Shown here piece by piece: positions 1 through 5,073 of a stretch of DNA of 5,073 nt. A model generated the notes under the pieces. It was not told the origin of the DNA, did not search any database, and was given only the letters and a program-made list of their open reading frames with translations. The position numbers and the translations under genes were made by a program. This stretch comes from an uncultured Acidimicrobiaceae bacterium (lineage in GTDB: Bacteria > Actinomycetota > Acidimicrobiia > Spongiisociales > UBA5794). The stretch spans positions 1 to 5,073 of the forward strand of contig CAMYJM010000232.1 in assembly GCA_947258635.1 (NCBI GenBank), written 5' to 3'. The first letter of the stretch is position 1. Each line of letters starts with the position of its first letter.

Positions 1-2
1 CC

Positions 3-725
3 GGCGAGCGTGTGGTGTTGCCGGCGTTTGGATCGGTCTTTCGGGCAATGCGGCGGATCACACCGGTCGGGATTGTCGATGCCATGGAATACCGGCTCTC
101 CCTGGCCGGACTGAGCGTCCGCCCGGAATTGGTGGGGCTGGCCAAGGTGCTGCTCGCCATCGGCGCTTTCTTCGGCGTCTTTGCCCTGCTGGGAGACATC
201 TTGCCGGCCGCTCTGGGAGCAGTCATCGGGTACCTCGTCCCGGAAGTGCTGGTCAGCTCAGTGGCCCGGGAACGCCAGAGCCGCATCCTGCTCGCCTTGC
301 CGCAGGTCATCGATCAGCTGCGAATGAGTGTTGAAGCCGGCGTCGGGTTCGAGGCTGCTCTGGGAAGGGCGGCCAAGGCAGGCAGCGGGCCGCTGGCTCA
401 GGAGCTGCGCCACACCCTCCAAGAGATGCAGATTGGAGCCTCGCGTACTGAGGCGCTGCAGCACCTGTCCGCCCGCAACGATGTTTCGGAATTGCGCACG
501 TTCGTGACTGCAGTCAGCCAGTCGGAGGACTACGGGATCCCGGTGGCTCACGTGTTACGCGTTCAGGCGGACGAGCTGCGATTGCGACGCAAACAGCGGG
601 CGGAAGAACGCGCCATGAAGATCCCGGTGAAGATGGTATTCCCGCTGGTTCTCTGCATATTCCCGTCCCTGATGATCGTTCTGATGGGCCCGGCGGCGTT
701 GCGTATCTTCAGGGCGTTGTCATGA
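3..725 (+). CDS. tadC: TadC-like type II secretion system F family protein, 5' end cut by the window
   Basis: Inner-membrane platform protein of a Tad (tight adherence, Flp/type IVc) pilus machine, expected to anchor the assembly ATPase at the cytoplasmic face. The reading frame is open to the window edge. The visible N-terminus (GERVVLP, then RRITPVG and RLSLAG) matches the segment that normally follows a first membrane helix in this family, so the start and roughly 50 or more residues lie upstream; the GTG at 12 is probably internal. Of 240 visible residues, about 47-84 form a hydrophobic hairpin. About 98-225 are the T2SSF domain, beginning LPQVIDQLRMSVEAG, with the family's 'E..R.G.....AL..L..R' and 'YGIPVA..L' stretches. 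About 209-231 are a final membrane helix. The TGA stop overlaps the next ATG by four bases (ATGA), indicating translational coupling. TadB is the alternative assignment; the family is secure, the letter less so. Confidence 0.87.
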   Translation, partial: GERVVLPAFGSVFRAMRRITPVGIVDAMEYRLSLAGLSVRPELVGLAKVLLAIGAFFGVFALLGDILPAALGAVIGYLVPEVLVSSVARERQSRILLALPQVIDQLRMSVEAGVGFEAALGRAAKAGSGPLAQELRHTLQEMQIGASRTEALQHLSARNDVSELRTFVTAVSQSEDYGIPVAHVLRVQADELRLRRKQRAEERAMKIPVKMVFPLVLCIFPSLMIVLMGPAALRIFRALS

Positions 726-1717
726 GTAATCCGATCATCGCCGGCGGCAGATCTTCCGGTGCGGCCCGCTCGATAAACATGATCATGAGCGGCGGGGTCG
801 CCGACGTGGCCCCGCACCACGTGATCGGAACCGGGTTCGAGCCGCTGGACTCTGCTCTCGACGGGGGGTTTCGGACCGGGGATTTGATCCTCCTCGGAGG
901 CCTTCCCGGAATCGGGAAGACGGTGGCCACGCTGCAGTGGGCTCGGCACATCGCGGCTGGCGGCCTTCCGGTTGTCTATGCGTGTTACGAGCACGACGAA
1001 GCCTCGCTGTTCAGCCGGTTGTTGCTCTCTGAAGTCGGCGACCTGGCGCAGGCGAGCGGCGACTCGACGTCCTCGGAGACGAGGCGCGCTGCCATCACTG
1101 CAGGCAGCGACCCGCGCGAGCTCAATGAAATCGTGAGGGGAAGCTTGGTTCTGCGGGCGGCTCGAGCGCGGATGCAATCCTACGGCGACGACTTGCTGCT
1201 GTGCTCCGCATCGCCGACTGATCTCGACATCGCCGCTCTCGAGAGTCTGCTGATCGAGCGCGCCGGCAACACCGCGGTGCTCATCGTGGACCATCTCCAG
1301 AAGGTGAGCTCCGCCAGCGGTGAGCACACGGTCGATGAGATCGCTGTTGAGCTCAAATCACTGGCGATGCGCCACGGGATCGTCGTCATCGGCGTGGTCG
1401 GCGCCAGAGCCGGCGCTCTCGGCCTGCGCCGTATCCGCCTGCAGCACCTGCAGGACGCGGAGGGCCTCGGCTATGAAGCAGACCTGGTGATCATGCTCAA
1501 CGACAAGATCACTGCCGTGTCGAATCGACATACCGCGTTCGATTCGGTTCGGGCAGACGCGTTCCGCAGTGTCGTCGTCATGTCGATCGAGAAGAACCGC
1601 AATGGCCCGTCCGGCATCGACCTCGAGTTTCGCAAGGACTTCGCGCACTACCGATTCAACCCGATCGGCGCCGTCCTCGAAGAGCAACTGATCGACGGGG
1701 TGATGGTCACCGAGTAG
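722..1717 (+). CDS. DnaB/KaiC-like RecA-fold ATPase coupled to tadC
   Basis: P-loop ATPase of the RecA superfamily, closest by motif to the C-terminal motor domain of replicative helicase DnaB (SF4). About residues 36-57 read TGFEPLD...GGF..GDLILL. Walker A is 60-67 (GLPGIGKT), the likely catalytic Glu is E90 in ACYEHDE, and Walker B is 186-193 with D190 (VLIVDHLQ). Residues 243-258 (LQDAEGLGYEADLVIM) parallel the DnaB 'LR(D/E)SG.IEQDADVV' segment, and 289-304 (IEKNRNGPSGIDLEFR) are the DnaB 'KNRNGP.G...L.F' motif. There is no N-terminal DnaB domain (331 residues against about 450), and the DnaB 'SQLNR' sensor is replaced by VVGARAG near 225-231. The first 35 residues are low in recognisable structure. 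The ATG overlaps the tadC stop, so the start is well supported. It is unlikely to be the replicative helicase; a motor or regulator linked to the Tad system is inferred from position only. Confidence 0.8.
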   Translation: MSNPIIAGGRSSGAARSINMIMSGGVADVAPHHVIGTGFEPLDSALDGGFRTGDLILLGGLPGIGKTVATLQWARHIAAGGLPVVYACYEHDEASLFSRLLLSEVGDLAQASGDSTSSETRRAAITAGSDPRELNEIVRGSLVLRAARARMQSYGDDLLLCSASPTDLDIAALESLLIERAGNTAVLIVDHLQKVSSASGEHTVDEIAVELKSLAMRHGIVVIGVVGARAGALGLRRIRLQHLQDAEGLGYEADLVIMLNDKITAVSNRHTAFDSVRADAFRSVVVMSIEKNRNGPSGIDLEFRKDFAHYRFNPIGAVLEEQLIDGVMVTE

Positions 1718-1783
1718 GGGTCTCCCCGGTACTCGACGGAATGGACGTTTCTGGGCCGGATTGTCTGGATCGGGGCGTTGGGC

Positions 1784-2473
1784 TCAGACCGGCGGGATCC
1801 GCACCAGCTTGGGTGTCGCCGGGGAGCTGTTGTCGATGAGGATCTCTGCCCGTTGGTCGGGATGCACCAGTGACATGTACAACTCCTGGCCTGGCAGATA
1901 CCGCTCCCGATAGCGCCGCTCGGTGGCGCTTCTCGAACCGAAGAACGCCACATCCCGCTTCGCGGCACGTTGCAGGCTGATCGCGGGGTTGACATGCACG
2001 AAGACAGACAGGTCCCAGCATCCCTCCAGTTCAGGTCTGAGAAGGAACACACCGTCGAAGAGCAGCACGGTGCCCGGCGCAACTCGAGTCGGGGCTTCCG
2101 CGACGGGAAGGTCCAAGCGGAAGTCGAACACTCGTGTACGGACAATGTTATCGCCGTCTGGCCCGAGCGGATCGAGCAGGACGCTCCGCAACGTCCGATA
2201 GTCGAACGAGTCCTCGTAGTAGCTCTGTCCCGGCCGTTCCGCGCGGCGGAGGTGGCGCACCGCGGCTGGATGGTGGAAGCCATCGATCGAAGCACGCAGT
2301 ACCGGAACACCTGCTTGTTCGAGGAGTTCGGCCAGCTCATCTGCCATGGTCGTCTTGCCGGCGGCGTCGATGCCGTCGATCGCCACTCGCAGCGTCCCCT
2401 GTGTCAACCTCTGTTGAACGAGAGCCGCAAGCCGATCCAAAGCCGCAATTCGTGCCTCACCCTCGGCCGCCAT
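1784..2473 (-). CDS. uridine kinase-like P-loop kinase
   Basis: Cytoplasmic ATP-dependent kinase of the uridine kinase/phosphoribulokinase-like group; members phosphorylate nucleosides or other small hydroxyl-bearing metabolites, and the substrate here cannot be read from sequence. Walker A is residues 34-42 (GIDAAGKTT). Residues 62-68 (SIDGFHH) occupy the place of the uridine kinase 'D.DDFY' substrate loop. About 85-92 (YYEDSFDY) resembles the conserved 'Y..D..D..DW' region. Residues 136-146 (VLLFDGVFLLR) are the Walker B-like strand that usually reads 'EG...L'. RAAKRD at 169-174 matches the 'R..RD' lid. The 229-residue length is normal. The ATG has no good Shine-Dalgarno upstream; TTG codons inside the first 25 residues are possible alternatives, but all starts keep the P-loop. 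It converges with the ATPase gene (66 bases apart) and diverges from the dehalogenase, so it is likely monocistronic. Confidence 0.8.
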   Translation of the reverse strand: MAAEGEARIAALDRLAALVQQRLTQGTLRVAIDGIDAAGKTTMADELAELLEQAGVPVLRASIDGFHHPAAVRHLRRAERPGQSYYEDSFDYRTLRSVLLDPLGPDGDNIVRTRVFDFRLDLPVAEAPTRVAPGTVLLFDGVFLLRPELEGCWDLSVFVHVNPAISLQRAAKRDVAFFGSRSATERRYRERYLPGQELYMSLVHPDQRAEILIDNSSPATPKLVRIPPV

Positions 2474-2619
2474 GGAGGCCCAGCCTACGATCCGAGAACC
2501 AGCGCCGGAGCTGCCGCTCGGAGTGCGCAGGTTTGGCGGGCGGTATCACGAGTAATTGGTGATCTGGGATTCTCGGGCGGGCGCCCGTCATTGCTGGGAG
2601 CAGCTCGTCCCTCCTTGGG

Positions 2620-2625
2620 TATATT
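2620..2625 (+). promoter_or_regulatory. possible -10 box of the dehalogenase gene
   Basis: TATATT stands out in GC-rich surroundings and would place transcription start near 2632, just before the ribosome binding site. No convincing -35 box lies at 16-18 bases; the best TTG-containing hexamer (TTGCTG, 2591-2596) is 23 bases away. This is a weak call. Confidence 0.3.
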
Positions 2626-2636
2626 GGGCGACGGCG

Positions 2637-2644
2637 AAAGGAGG
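2637..2644 (+). promoter_or_regulatory. strong Shine-Dalgarno that decides the dehalogenase start
   Basis: AAAGGAGG is a near-perfect anti-16S complement. It ends only two bases before ATG 2647, which is too close for good initiation, but five bases before the in-frame GTG at 2650. That favours GTG 2650 as the main start. Confidence 0.65.
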
Positions 2645-2646
2645 CC

Positions 2647-3537
2647 ATGGTGGACCGTCCCGCCGGCGTCGTCGATTTCACGCCTGATCCCACGCTCTAT
2701 CCCTTCGAATCCAAGTGGTTCTCCAGTTCGGTGGGGCCGGTGCACTATATCGACGAAGGGGCAGGTCGCCCTCTGCTCCTGATGCACGGGAATCCGGACT
2801 GGAGCTTCCTGTACCGCAAGATCGTGCTGGCCCTCCGTGACGAGTTCCGCTGCATCGCTCCCGACTACCCCGGTTTTGGCCTGTCTGTCCATCCCGACGG
2901 GTACCGCTACACGTCGGCTGAACACGCCGAGGTCATCGGGCAGATGGTCGACCACCTCGACCTGAAAGACATGGTGGTGGTAGGCCAGGACTGGGGAGGG
3001 CCGATCGGCATGGACATTGCGTCGCGTCGTGCCGACCGGGTTGCGGCGCTGGTCATGGGCAACACGTGGTGCTGGCCGACCGATGACCGAATCATGAAGA
3101 TGTTCAGCAGGGGTATGGGCCTGGCACCGACGCAGTGGCTCATCAAGCAGCGCAACTTCTTCGTGACCGGCCTCATGCGAAGGACGCTGCAGGTCTCGCT
3201 GAGTGACAAGGAGTTCGCCCATTACACCGATGTGGTTCCGACTCCGGAATCGCGAGTTGGCATTGCTGAATTCCCCAAACAGATCCTCGATGCCGAACCT
3301 TGGCTGGCGGAGCTCGAGCGGCGGGTGCGAGACCACCTGGTCGGCAAACCGATCGTGCTTGTCTTCGGCCGCAAGGACCGGGCCCTGGCCAGCGTCGGCG
3401 TGATCGCCCGGTGGCGTCAGATGTTCCCATCCGCGATCTACGTGGATCTGCCCGACGCGGGCCACTACTTCCAAGAGGATGCGCCCGGGGCCGTCGTCGA
3501 TGCGATCAGACAGGCGGTGGCGTCCCGCGCGGAGTAG
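2647..3537 (+). CDS. haloalkane dehalogenase, probable HLD-III subfamily
   Basis: Alpha/beta-hydrolase predicted to cleave carbon-halogen bonds in haloalkanes hydrolytically, giving alcohol and halide, in the cytoplasm (no signal peptide). Numbered from ATG 2647: HGNPDWSF at 47-54 supplies the oxyanion-hole region and halide-binding N49. GQDWGGP at 113-119 supplies nucleophile D115 with halide-binding W116. GNTWCWP at 138-144 begins the cap region. D244 in FGRKDRA is the catalytic acid after strand 7, and H273 in DAGHYF is the base. An Asp-His-Asp triad with an Asn-Trp halide pair is the reported pattern of subfamily III. Length (296) is typical and no key residue is missing. ATG 2647 and GTG 2650 are in frame; ribosome-binding-site spacing favours 2650, changing only one residue. 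The TAG stop is followed immediately by an in-frame TGA. The gene appears to be transcribed alone. Fluoroacetate dehalogenases and epoxide hydrolases are relatives, but the Asn-Trp pair and the position of the acid argue for a dehalogenase. The natural substrate is unknown. Confidence 0.86.
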   Translation: MVDRPAGVVDFTPDPTLYPFESKWFSSSVGPVHYIDEGAGRPLLLMHGNPDWSFLYRKIVLALRDEFRCIAPDYPGFGLSVHPDGYRYTSAEHAEVIGQMVDHLDLKDMVVVGQDWGGPIGMDIASRRADRVAALVMGNTWCWPTDDRIMKMFSRGMGLAPTQWLIKQRNFFVTGLMRRTLQVSLSDKEFAHYTDVVPTPESRVGIAEFPKQILDAEPWLAELERRVRDHLVGKPIVLVFGRKDRALASVGVIARWRQMFPSAIYVDLPDAGHYFQEDAPGAVVDAIRQAVASRAE

Positions 3538-3648
3538 TGATCGCGACCACACGCGCCCCGACAAGAGCCACATCCACCGGAAACGCCTCTTGACATCACC
3601 ATCGCTCTTCAGGCATGCCGTTCTGGTGCACTCGGCGGAATGCTCGTT

Positions 3649-3664
3649 CTCGATCGGGATCGAG
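3649..3664. repeat. perfect inverted repeat, possible weak hairpin
   Basis: CTCGAT-CGGG-ATCGAG is a six-base stem with a four-base loop, 111 bases after the dehalogenase stop. It is not followed by a T-run, so it is a weak candidate terminator. It could equally be a second regulator site upstream of the toxin-antitoxin operon. Confidence 0.3.
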
Positions 3665-3702
3665 TGATCGGGGTGGCAGGATGGGTTCACCTTTGAGCGC
3701 GA

Positions 3703-3717
3703 ATCAGACAATCTGAT
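3703..3717. promoter_or_regulatory. palindromic operator candidate for antitoxin autoregulation
   Basis: ATCAGACAATCTGAT is a perfect six-base inverted repeat around a three-base centre, ending three bases before the antitoxin ATG. Phd/YefM-type antitoxins usually repress their own operon by binding short palindromes overlapping the promoter. GACAAT (3707-3712) inside it could serve as a -10 element; transcription would then start at or very near the ATG, consistent with the lack of any Shine-Dalgarno and a leaderless message. The palindrome is seen; its role is inferred. Confidence 0.55.
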
Positions 3718-3720
3718 CAC

Positions 3721-3921
3721 ATGCCTGACATCGCTGCGACCGATGCGGCCCGCCGCTTCGCTGATCAACTCGACAGTGTTGAACACCGCGGCGAGCACTA
3801 CACAATCGTCCGCCGCGGCAAGGCGGTCGCGCATCTCGAACCTGTATCCGGTGGCCGGGGCGCAGACGTGAAGTCGCTCCTCTGCCGGCACCGACCGGAT
3901 GCGTCGTGGCGAAGGACCTGA
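3721..3921 (+). CDS. Phd/YefM-type antitoxin, frame apparently broken near its C-terminus
   Basis: Antitoxin expected to bind and neutralise the VapC-type toxin encoded just downstream and to repress the shared promoter. Residues 1-45 are characteristic of the prevent-host-death fold: IAATDAARRFADQLDSVEH (about 4-22), then GEHYTIVRRGKAVAHLEPV (about 25-43), an N-terminal DNA-binding and dimerisation module. After residues 49-63 (ADVKSLLCRHRPDASW), where the toxin-binding tail should follow, this frame ends RRT-stop at 66. The -1 frame from 3909 continues as a typical tail (separate entry) to a TGA overlapping the toxin ATG. One missing base (for instance a G after TGG at 3907-3909) would give an 80-residue protein of normal family length. 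It is therefore either a sequencing or assembly error, a true recent mutation, or less likely frameshifting. ATG 3721 is preceded by no Shine-Dalgarno. Confidence 0.85.
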   Translation: MPDIAATDAARRFADQLDSVEHRGEHYTIVRRGKAVAHLEPVSGGRGADVKSLLCRHRPDASWRRT

Positions 3922-3962
3922 CTGACCTCCGCTCCCTTTTGGAGGTTGAAGATCGGGGATGA
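3909..3962 (+). pseudogene. out-of-frame C-terminal tail of the antitoxin
   Basis: Read in the -1 frame relative to ATG 3721, this segment encodes AKDLTDLRSLLEVEDRG then TGA. It resembles the usual 'DL..LR.LL..ED' toxin-clasping end of Phd/YefM antitoxins paired with VapC toxins. Its stop (3960-3962) overlaps the toxin ATG (3959-3961) in the ATGA arrangement common in such operons. Both features are too apt for a random frame and point to a one-base indel at about 3903-3912. Confidence 0.75.
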
Positions 3963-4357
3963 GTCTGCTCCTCCTCGACACCACGTTTCTGATCGATGCT
4001 GAGCGTGGTGGTGTTGAGCTCGATGATGCCATCGGCGATGACGACGACGTCGCCATCGCGGCGGTCACCGTTGCTGAACTGCTGGCTGGGGTCAGGCTCG
4101 CCTCCGGAAAGCGACGAAAGGCTCGCCAGGCCTATGTCGATGAGATCATCGAGTCACTCTCGATCGTTGCGTGCGACCGCTATGTGGCAGTCGAGCACAC
4201 CGATCTGCTCGTCGCCGTTCGTGACAAGGGTCGGCCACGCGGCGCCCACGACCTGCTGATCGCTGCCACCGCTCGAGCCACAGACCGGACCGTCGTGACC
4301 GCAGACCAGCAGGCATTCGCCGACCTTCCTGGCGTCGCCACCGGCGGCCATCGCTAG
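3959..4357 (+). CDS. vapC: VapC-type PIN-domain toxin ribonuclease
   Basis: Toxin of a type II toxin-antitoxin pair; PIN-domain VapC proteins are Mg2+-dependent ribonucleases that typically cut tRNA or rRNA and stop translation. The four acidic active-site positions are all visible in the 132 residues: D7 in LLLLDTTFLID, E40 in VTVAELLAG, D98 in GAHDLLIAATA and D116 in VVTADQQAF. The toxin therefore looks catalytically intact. D13 in the first motif is also conserved in the family. Length is normal. GGAGG (3941-3945) is 13 bases from the ATG, rather far, so initiation probably relies on coupling to the antitoxin, whose restored frame stops across this ATG. With the frame as given, antitoxin translation ends about 40 bases earlier, which would weaken coupling. 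The target RNA cannot be inferred. Confidence 0.92.
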   Translation: MSLLLLDTTFLIDAERGGVELDDAIGDDDDVAIAAVTVAELLAGVRLASGKRRKARQAYVDEIIESLSIVACDRYVAVEHTDLLVAVRDKGRPRGAHDLLIAATARATDRTVVTADQQAFADLPGVATGGHR

Positions 4358-4390
4358 CGTAGGTCGAAGCTGACGGAGGGGACCTACGCT
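4356..4390 (+). terminator. probable terminator hairpin of the toxin-antitoxin operon
   Basis: AGCGTAGGTC (4356-4365) and GACCTACGCT (4381-4390) are perfectly complementary ten-base arms around a 15-base loop. The left arm begins inside the TAG stop codon of the toxin. The tail after it (TCTTGCGT) is only mildly T-rich, as is common in high-GC actinobacteria. A protein-binding or recombination site is an alternative. Confidence 0.55.
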
Positions 4391-4481
4391 TCTTGCGTAT
4401 CTGACGGCCCATATAGGCGGGTATGTACGCATGTTCCAGAGAGTGAGCGATCATGGAGAGCGCTGGTCGAGAGATACTCGC
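4391..4481. other. intergenic remainder between toxin and carboxylase genes
   Basis: A slightly more AT-rich stretch between convergent genes. The only open frame is a 26-codon one from ATG 4431 without a ribosome binding site, which I do not call as a gene. Confidence 0.3.
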
Positions 4482-4498
4482 TCGAATCTGATTCGACC
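4465..4498 (-). terminator. possible terminator structure for the carboxylase gene
   Basis: TCGAATCTGATTCGA (4482-4496) is a perfect six-base inverted repeat with a three-base loop, seven bases past the minus-strand stop. It is nested in GGTCGA (4465-4470) paired with TCGACC (4493-4498). The structures compete and no T-run follows, so this is tentative. Confidence 0.3.
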
Positions 4499-4503
4499 GC
4501 CGG

Positions 4504-5073
4504 CTACCTGATCACCATGATCACGGCGCCGCTGGCGACGGTGTCCCCGGCCCGGACGCGGAGGTCGACGATTTCGCCGCCGATGGGGGATTTGATCTCA
4601 TTCTCCATCTTCATGGCTTCGAGGACACATATCGACTCGCCGGCCTCCACTTCGGAGCCGGCGGCCTTGTGGACTTTGACGATGGTGCCCTGCATCGGCG
4701 CAGTGACGACGCCCGCAGCCTCGTTGTCCGCGTGTTGCCGCTCCAGCTTGGGGGCGCGGCGGCGCGGGGCGGCCCGCTGCCCGCCCGACTGGCTGGCGGC
4801 CATTACGGGGGCCCAGTACCGGACCACGAAGCGGCGGCCGCCGACCTCGACGGTCATCTTGCGTTCTTCTAGCTCCTCGTCCTCGGGCACCGCCGGCGTC
4901 GTACCCTTGGCGAGCCCGGAGAAGTCCAGCTCATCCGTGATGAAGGTGGTCCAGTAGTTGCCGCTCTGGAACTCCGGGGTGTCGAGGATCTCGAGATGAG
5001 CCCCGATGGTTGTATCGACGCCGGAGATCTTGAACGCCTCCAGCGCCCGTCGGGCGCGCGATATCGCCTCGTC
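4504..5073 (-). CDS. acetyl/propionyl-CoA carboxylase alpha subunit (biotin carboxylase plus biotin carrier), C-terminal part
   Basis: C-terminal 189 residues of the biotinylated alpha chain of an acyl-CoA carboxylase. In actinobacteria it pairs with a separate beta carboxyltransferase to make malonyl- or methylmalonyl-CoA for fatty acid synthesis or propionate use. The frame is open to the right window edge, so the start lies outside; the GTG at 4890 is internal. Visible residues 1-53 (RARRALEAFKISGVDTT, then FQSGNYWTTFITDEL) are the end of the biotin carboxylase C-terminal domain. About 72-90 (MTVEVGGRRFVVRYW) is the linking strand segment. A basic Ala/Arg-rich linker spans about 92-113. 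About 121-189 form the biotinyl domain, with the biotin-accepting K155 in EAMKMEN (codon 4609-4611) and the closing GDTV. All key residues are present. Pyruvate carboxylase and geranyl- or methylcrotonyl-CoA carboxylase alpha chains share this architecture; acetyl/propionyl is the likeliest substrate class. Confidence 0.94.
   Translation of the reverse strand, partial: DEAISRARRALEAFKISGVDTTIGAHLEILDTPEFQSGNYWTTFITDELDFSGLAKGTTPAVPEDEELEERKMTVEVGGRRFVVRYWAPVMAASQSGGQRAAPRRRAPKLERQHADNEAAGVVTAPMQGTIVKVHKAAGSEVEAGESICVLEAMKMENEIKSPIGGEIVDLRVRAGDTVASGAVIMVIR

Larger units (their letters stand above)
2474..2646. other. divergent intergenic region between kinase and dehalogenase
   Basis: This stretch must hold the promoters of both flanking genes. 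It contains a short interrupted palindrome ATCAC-N9-GTGAT (2545-2549 and 2559-2563), a GC palindrome CGGGCGCCCG (2578-2587), a possible -10 box TATATT (2620-2625) and a strong ribosome binding site (2637-2644). I saw no small gene in it. Confidence 0.5.
3538..3720. other. intergenic region between dehalogenase and toxin-antitoxin cassette
   Basis: No gene is supported here. The right half carries two inverted repeats, at 3649-3664 and 3703-3717, described separately. GATCGGG occurs twice, 14 bases apart (3652-3658 and 3666-3672). The left half (3541-3640) shows nothing I recognise. Confidence 0.5.

Noticed and set aside
563..1327. 254-codon minus-strand frame opposite tadC and the ATPase
   Set aside because: Both plus-strand genes show conserved motifs across this range; the antisense protein looks like a composition artefact.
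1718..1783. Terminator between the ATPase and the kinase
   Set aside because: Only a four-base GGGG-TCT-CCCC stem at 1717-1727 is visible, with no T-run. The convergent layout suggests termination occurs here, but no structure is convincing.
1970..2782. 270-codon plus-strand frame opposite the kinase
   Set aside because: It is antisense to a gene with clear kinase motifs, runs into the dehalogenase start, and its protein has no recognisable family features.
3538..3720. Insertion sequence or transposase remnant in the intergenic region
   Set aside because: Translation in the frames I checked gave nothing resembling a transposase, and no terminal repeats or target duplication could be defined.
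2485..4068. Long open frame of 527 codons on the minus strand
   Set aside because: It runs antisense to the well-supported dehalogenase and antitoxin genes, has no recognisable domain, and such long antisense frames are common in GC-rich DNA.
4146..4454. Minus-strand frames opposite the toxin gene
   Set aside because: They are shadows of the PIN-domain gene, whose four active-site acids fix the real frame.
4431..4511. Small 26-codon frame starting at ATG 4431
   Set aside because: No ribosome binding site, no recognisable motif, and it overlaps the end of the carboxylase gene on the other strand.

Overview
The window reads as a piece of a high-GC actinobacterial chromosome. This rests on dense GC-ending codons, GTG codons, a Tad-type pilus gene in the actinobacterial style, a uridine-kinase-like protein with the actinobacterial 'DGFHHP' sequence, an HLD-III type haloalkane dehalogenase, and an acetyl/propionyl-CoA carboxylase alpha chain carrying its own biotin domain. 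A lineage such as Acidimicrobiia would fit, but that is inference. No rRNA, tRNA, CRISPR array or insertion sequence was recognised, and no gene-free stretch exceeds about 185 bases.

Layout. Positions 1-1717 (+) hold the end of a Tad pilus operon: a TadC-like inner-membrane platform protein cut by the window edge, coupled through an ATGA overlap to a RecA-fold ATPase that looks like the DnaB helicase C-terminal domain without its N-terminal domain. Converging on it at 1784-2473 (-) is a uridine-kinase-like P-loop kinase. Divergent from that is an alpha/beta hydrolase (2647-3537, +) with the complete catalytic set of haloalkane dehalogenases. At 3721-4357 (+) lies a toxin-antitoxin cassette, a Phd/YefM-type antitoxin followed by a VapC-type PIN toxin, with a perfect palindrome just before it and a strong hairpin at its end. 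The right edge (4504-5073, -) is the C-terminus of a biotin-dependent acyl-CoA carboxylase alpha subunit.

How the genes work together. TadC and the ATPase are translationally coupled, so they probably share a pathway (pilus assembly or something attached to it). The antitoxin and toxin form one autoregulated unit. The kinase, the dehalogenase and the carboxylase appear to be independent single genes.

Most notable observations. (1) The antitoxin frame is broken by an apparent one-base loss near 3909. In the -1 frame a typical antitoxin C-terminus continues to a TGA that overlaps the toxin ATG exactly. (2) The DnaB-like ATPase coupled to tadC keeps its Walker motifs but has lost the usual DnaB sensor motif. 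(3) The haloalkane dehalogenase is probably started at GTG 2650 rather than ATG 2647. I did not find clear evidence for a wholly new system; the coupled ATPase is the nearest candidate.
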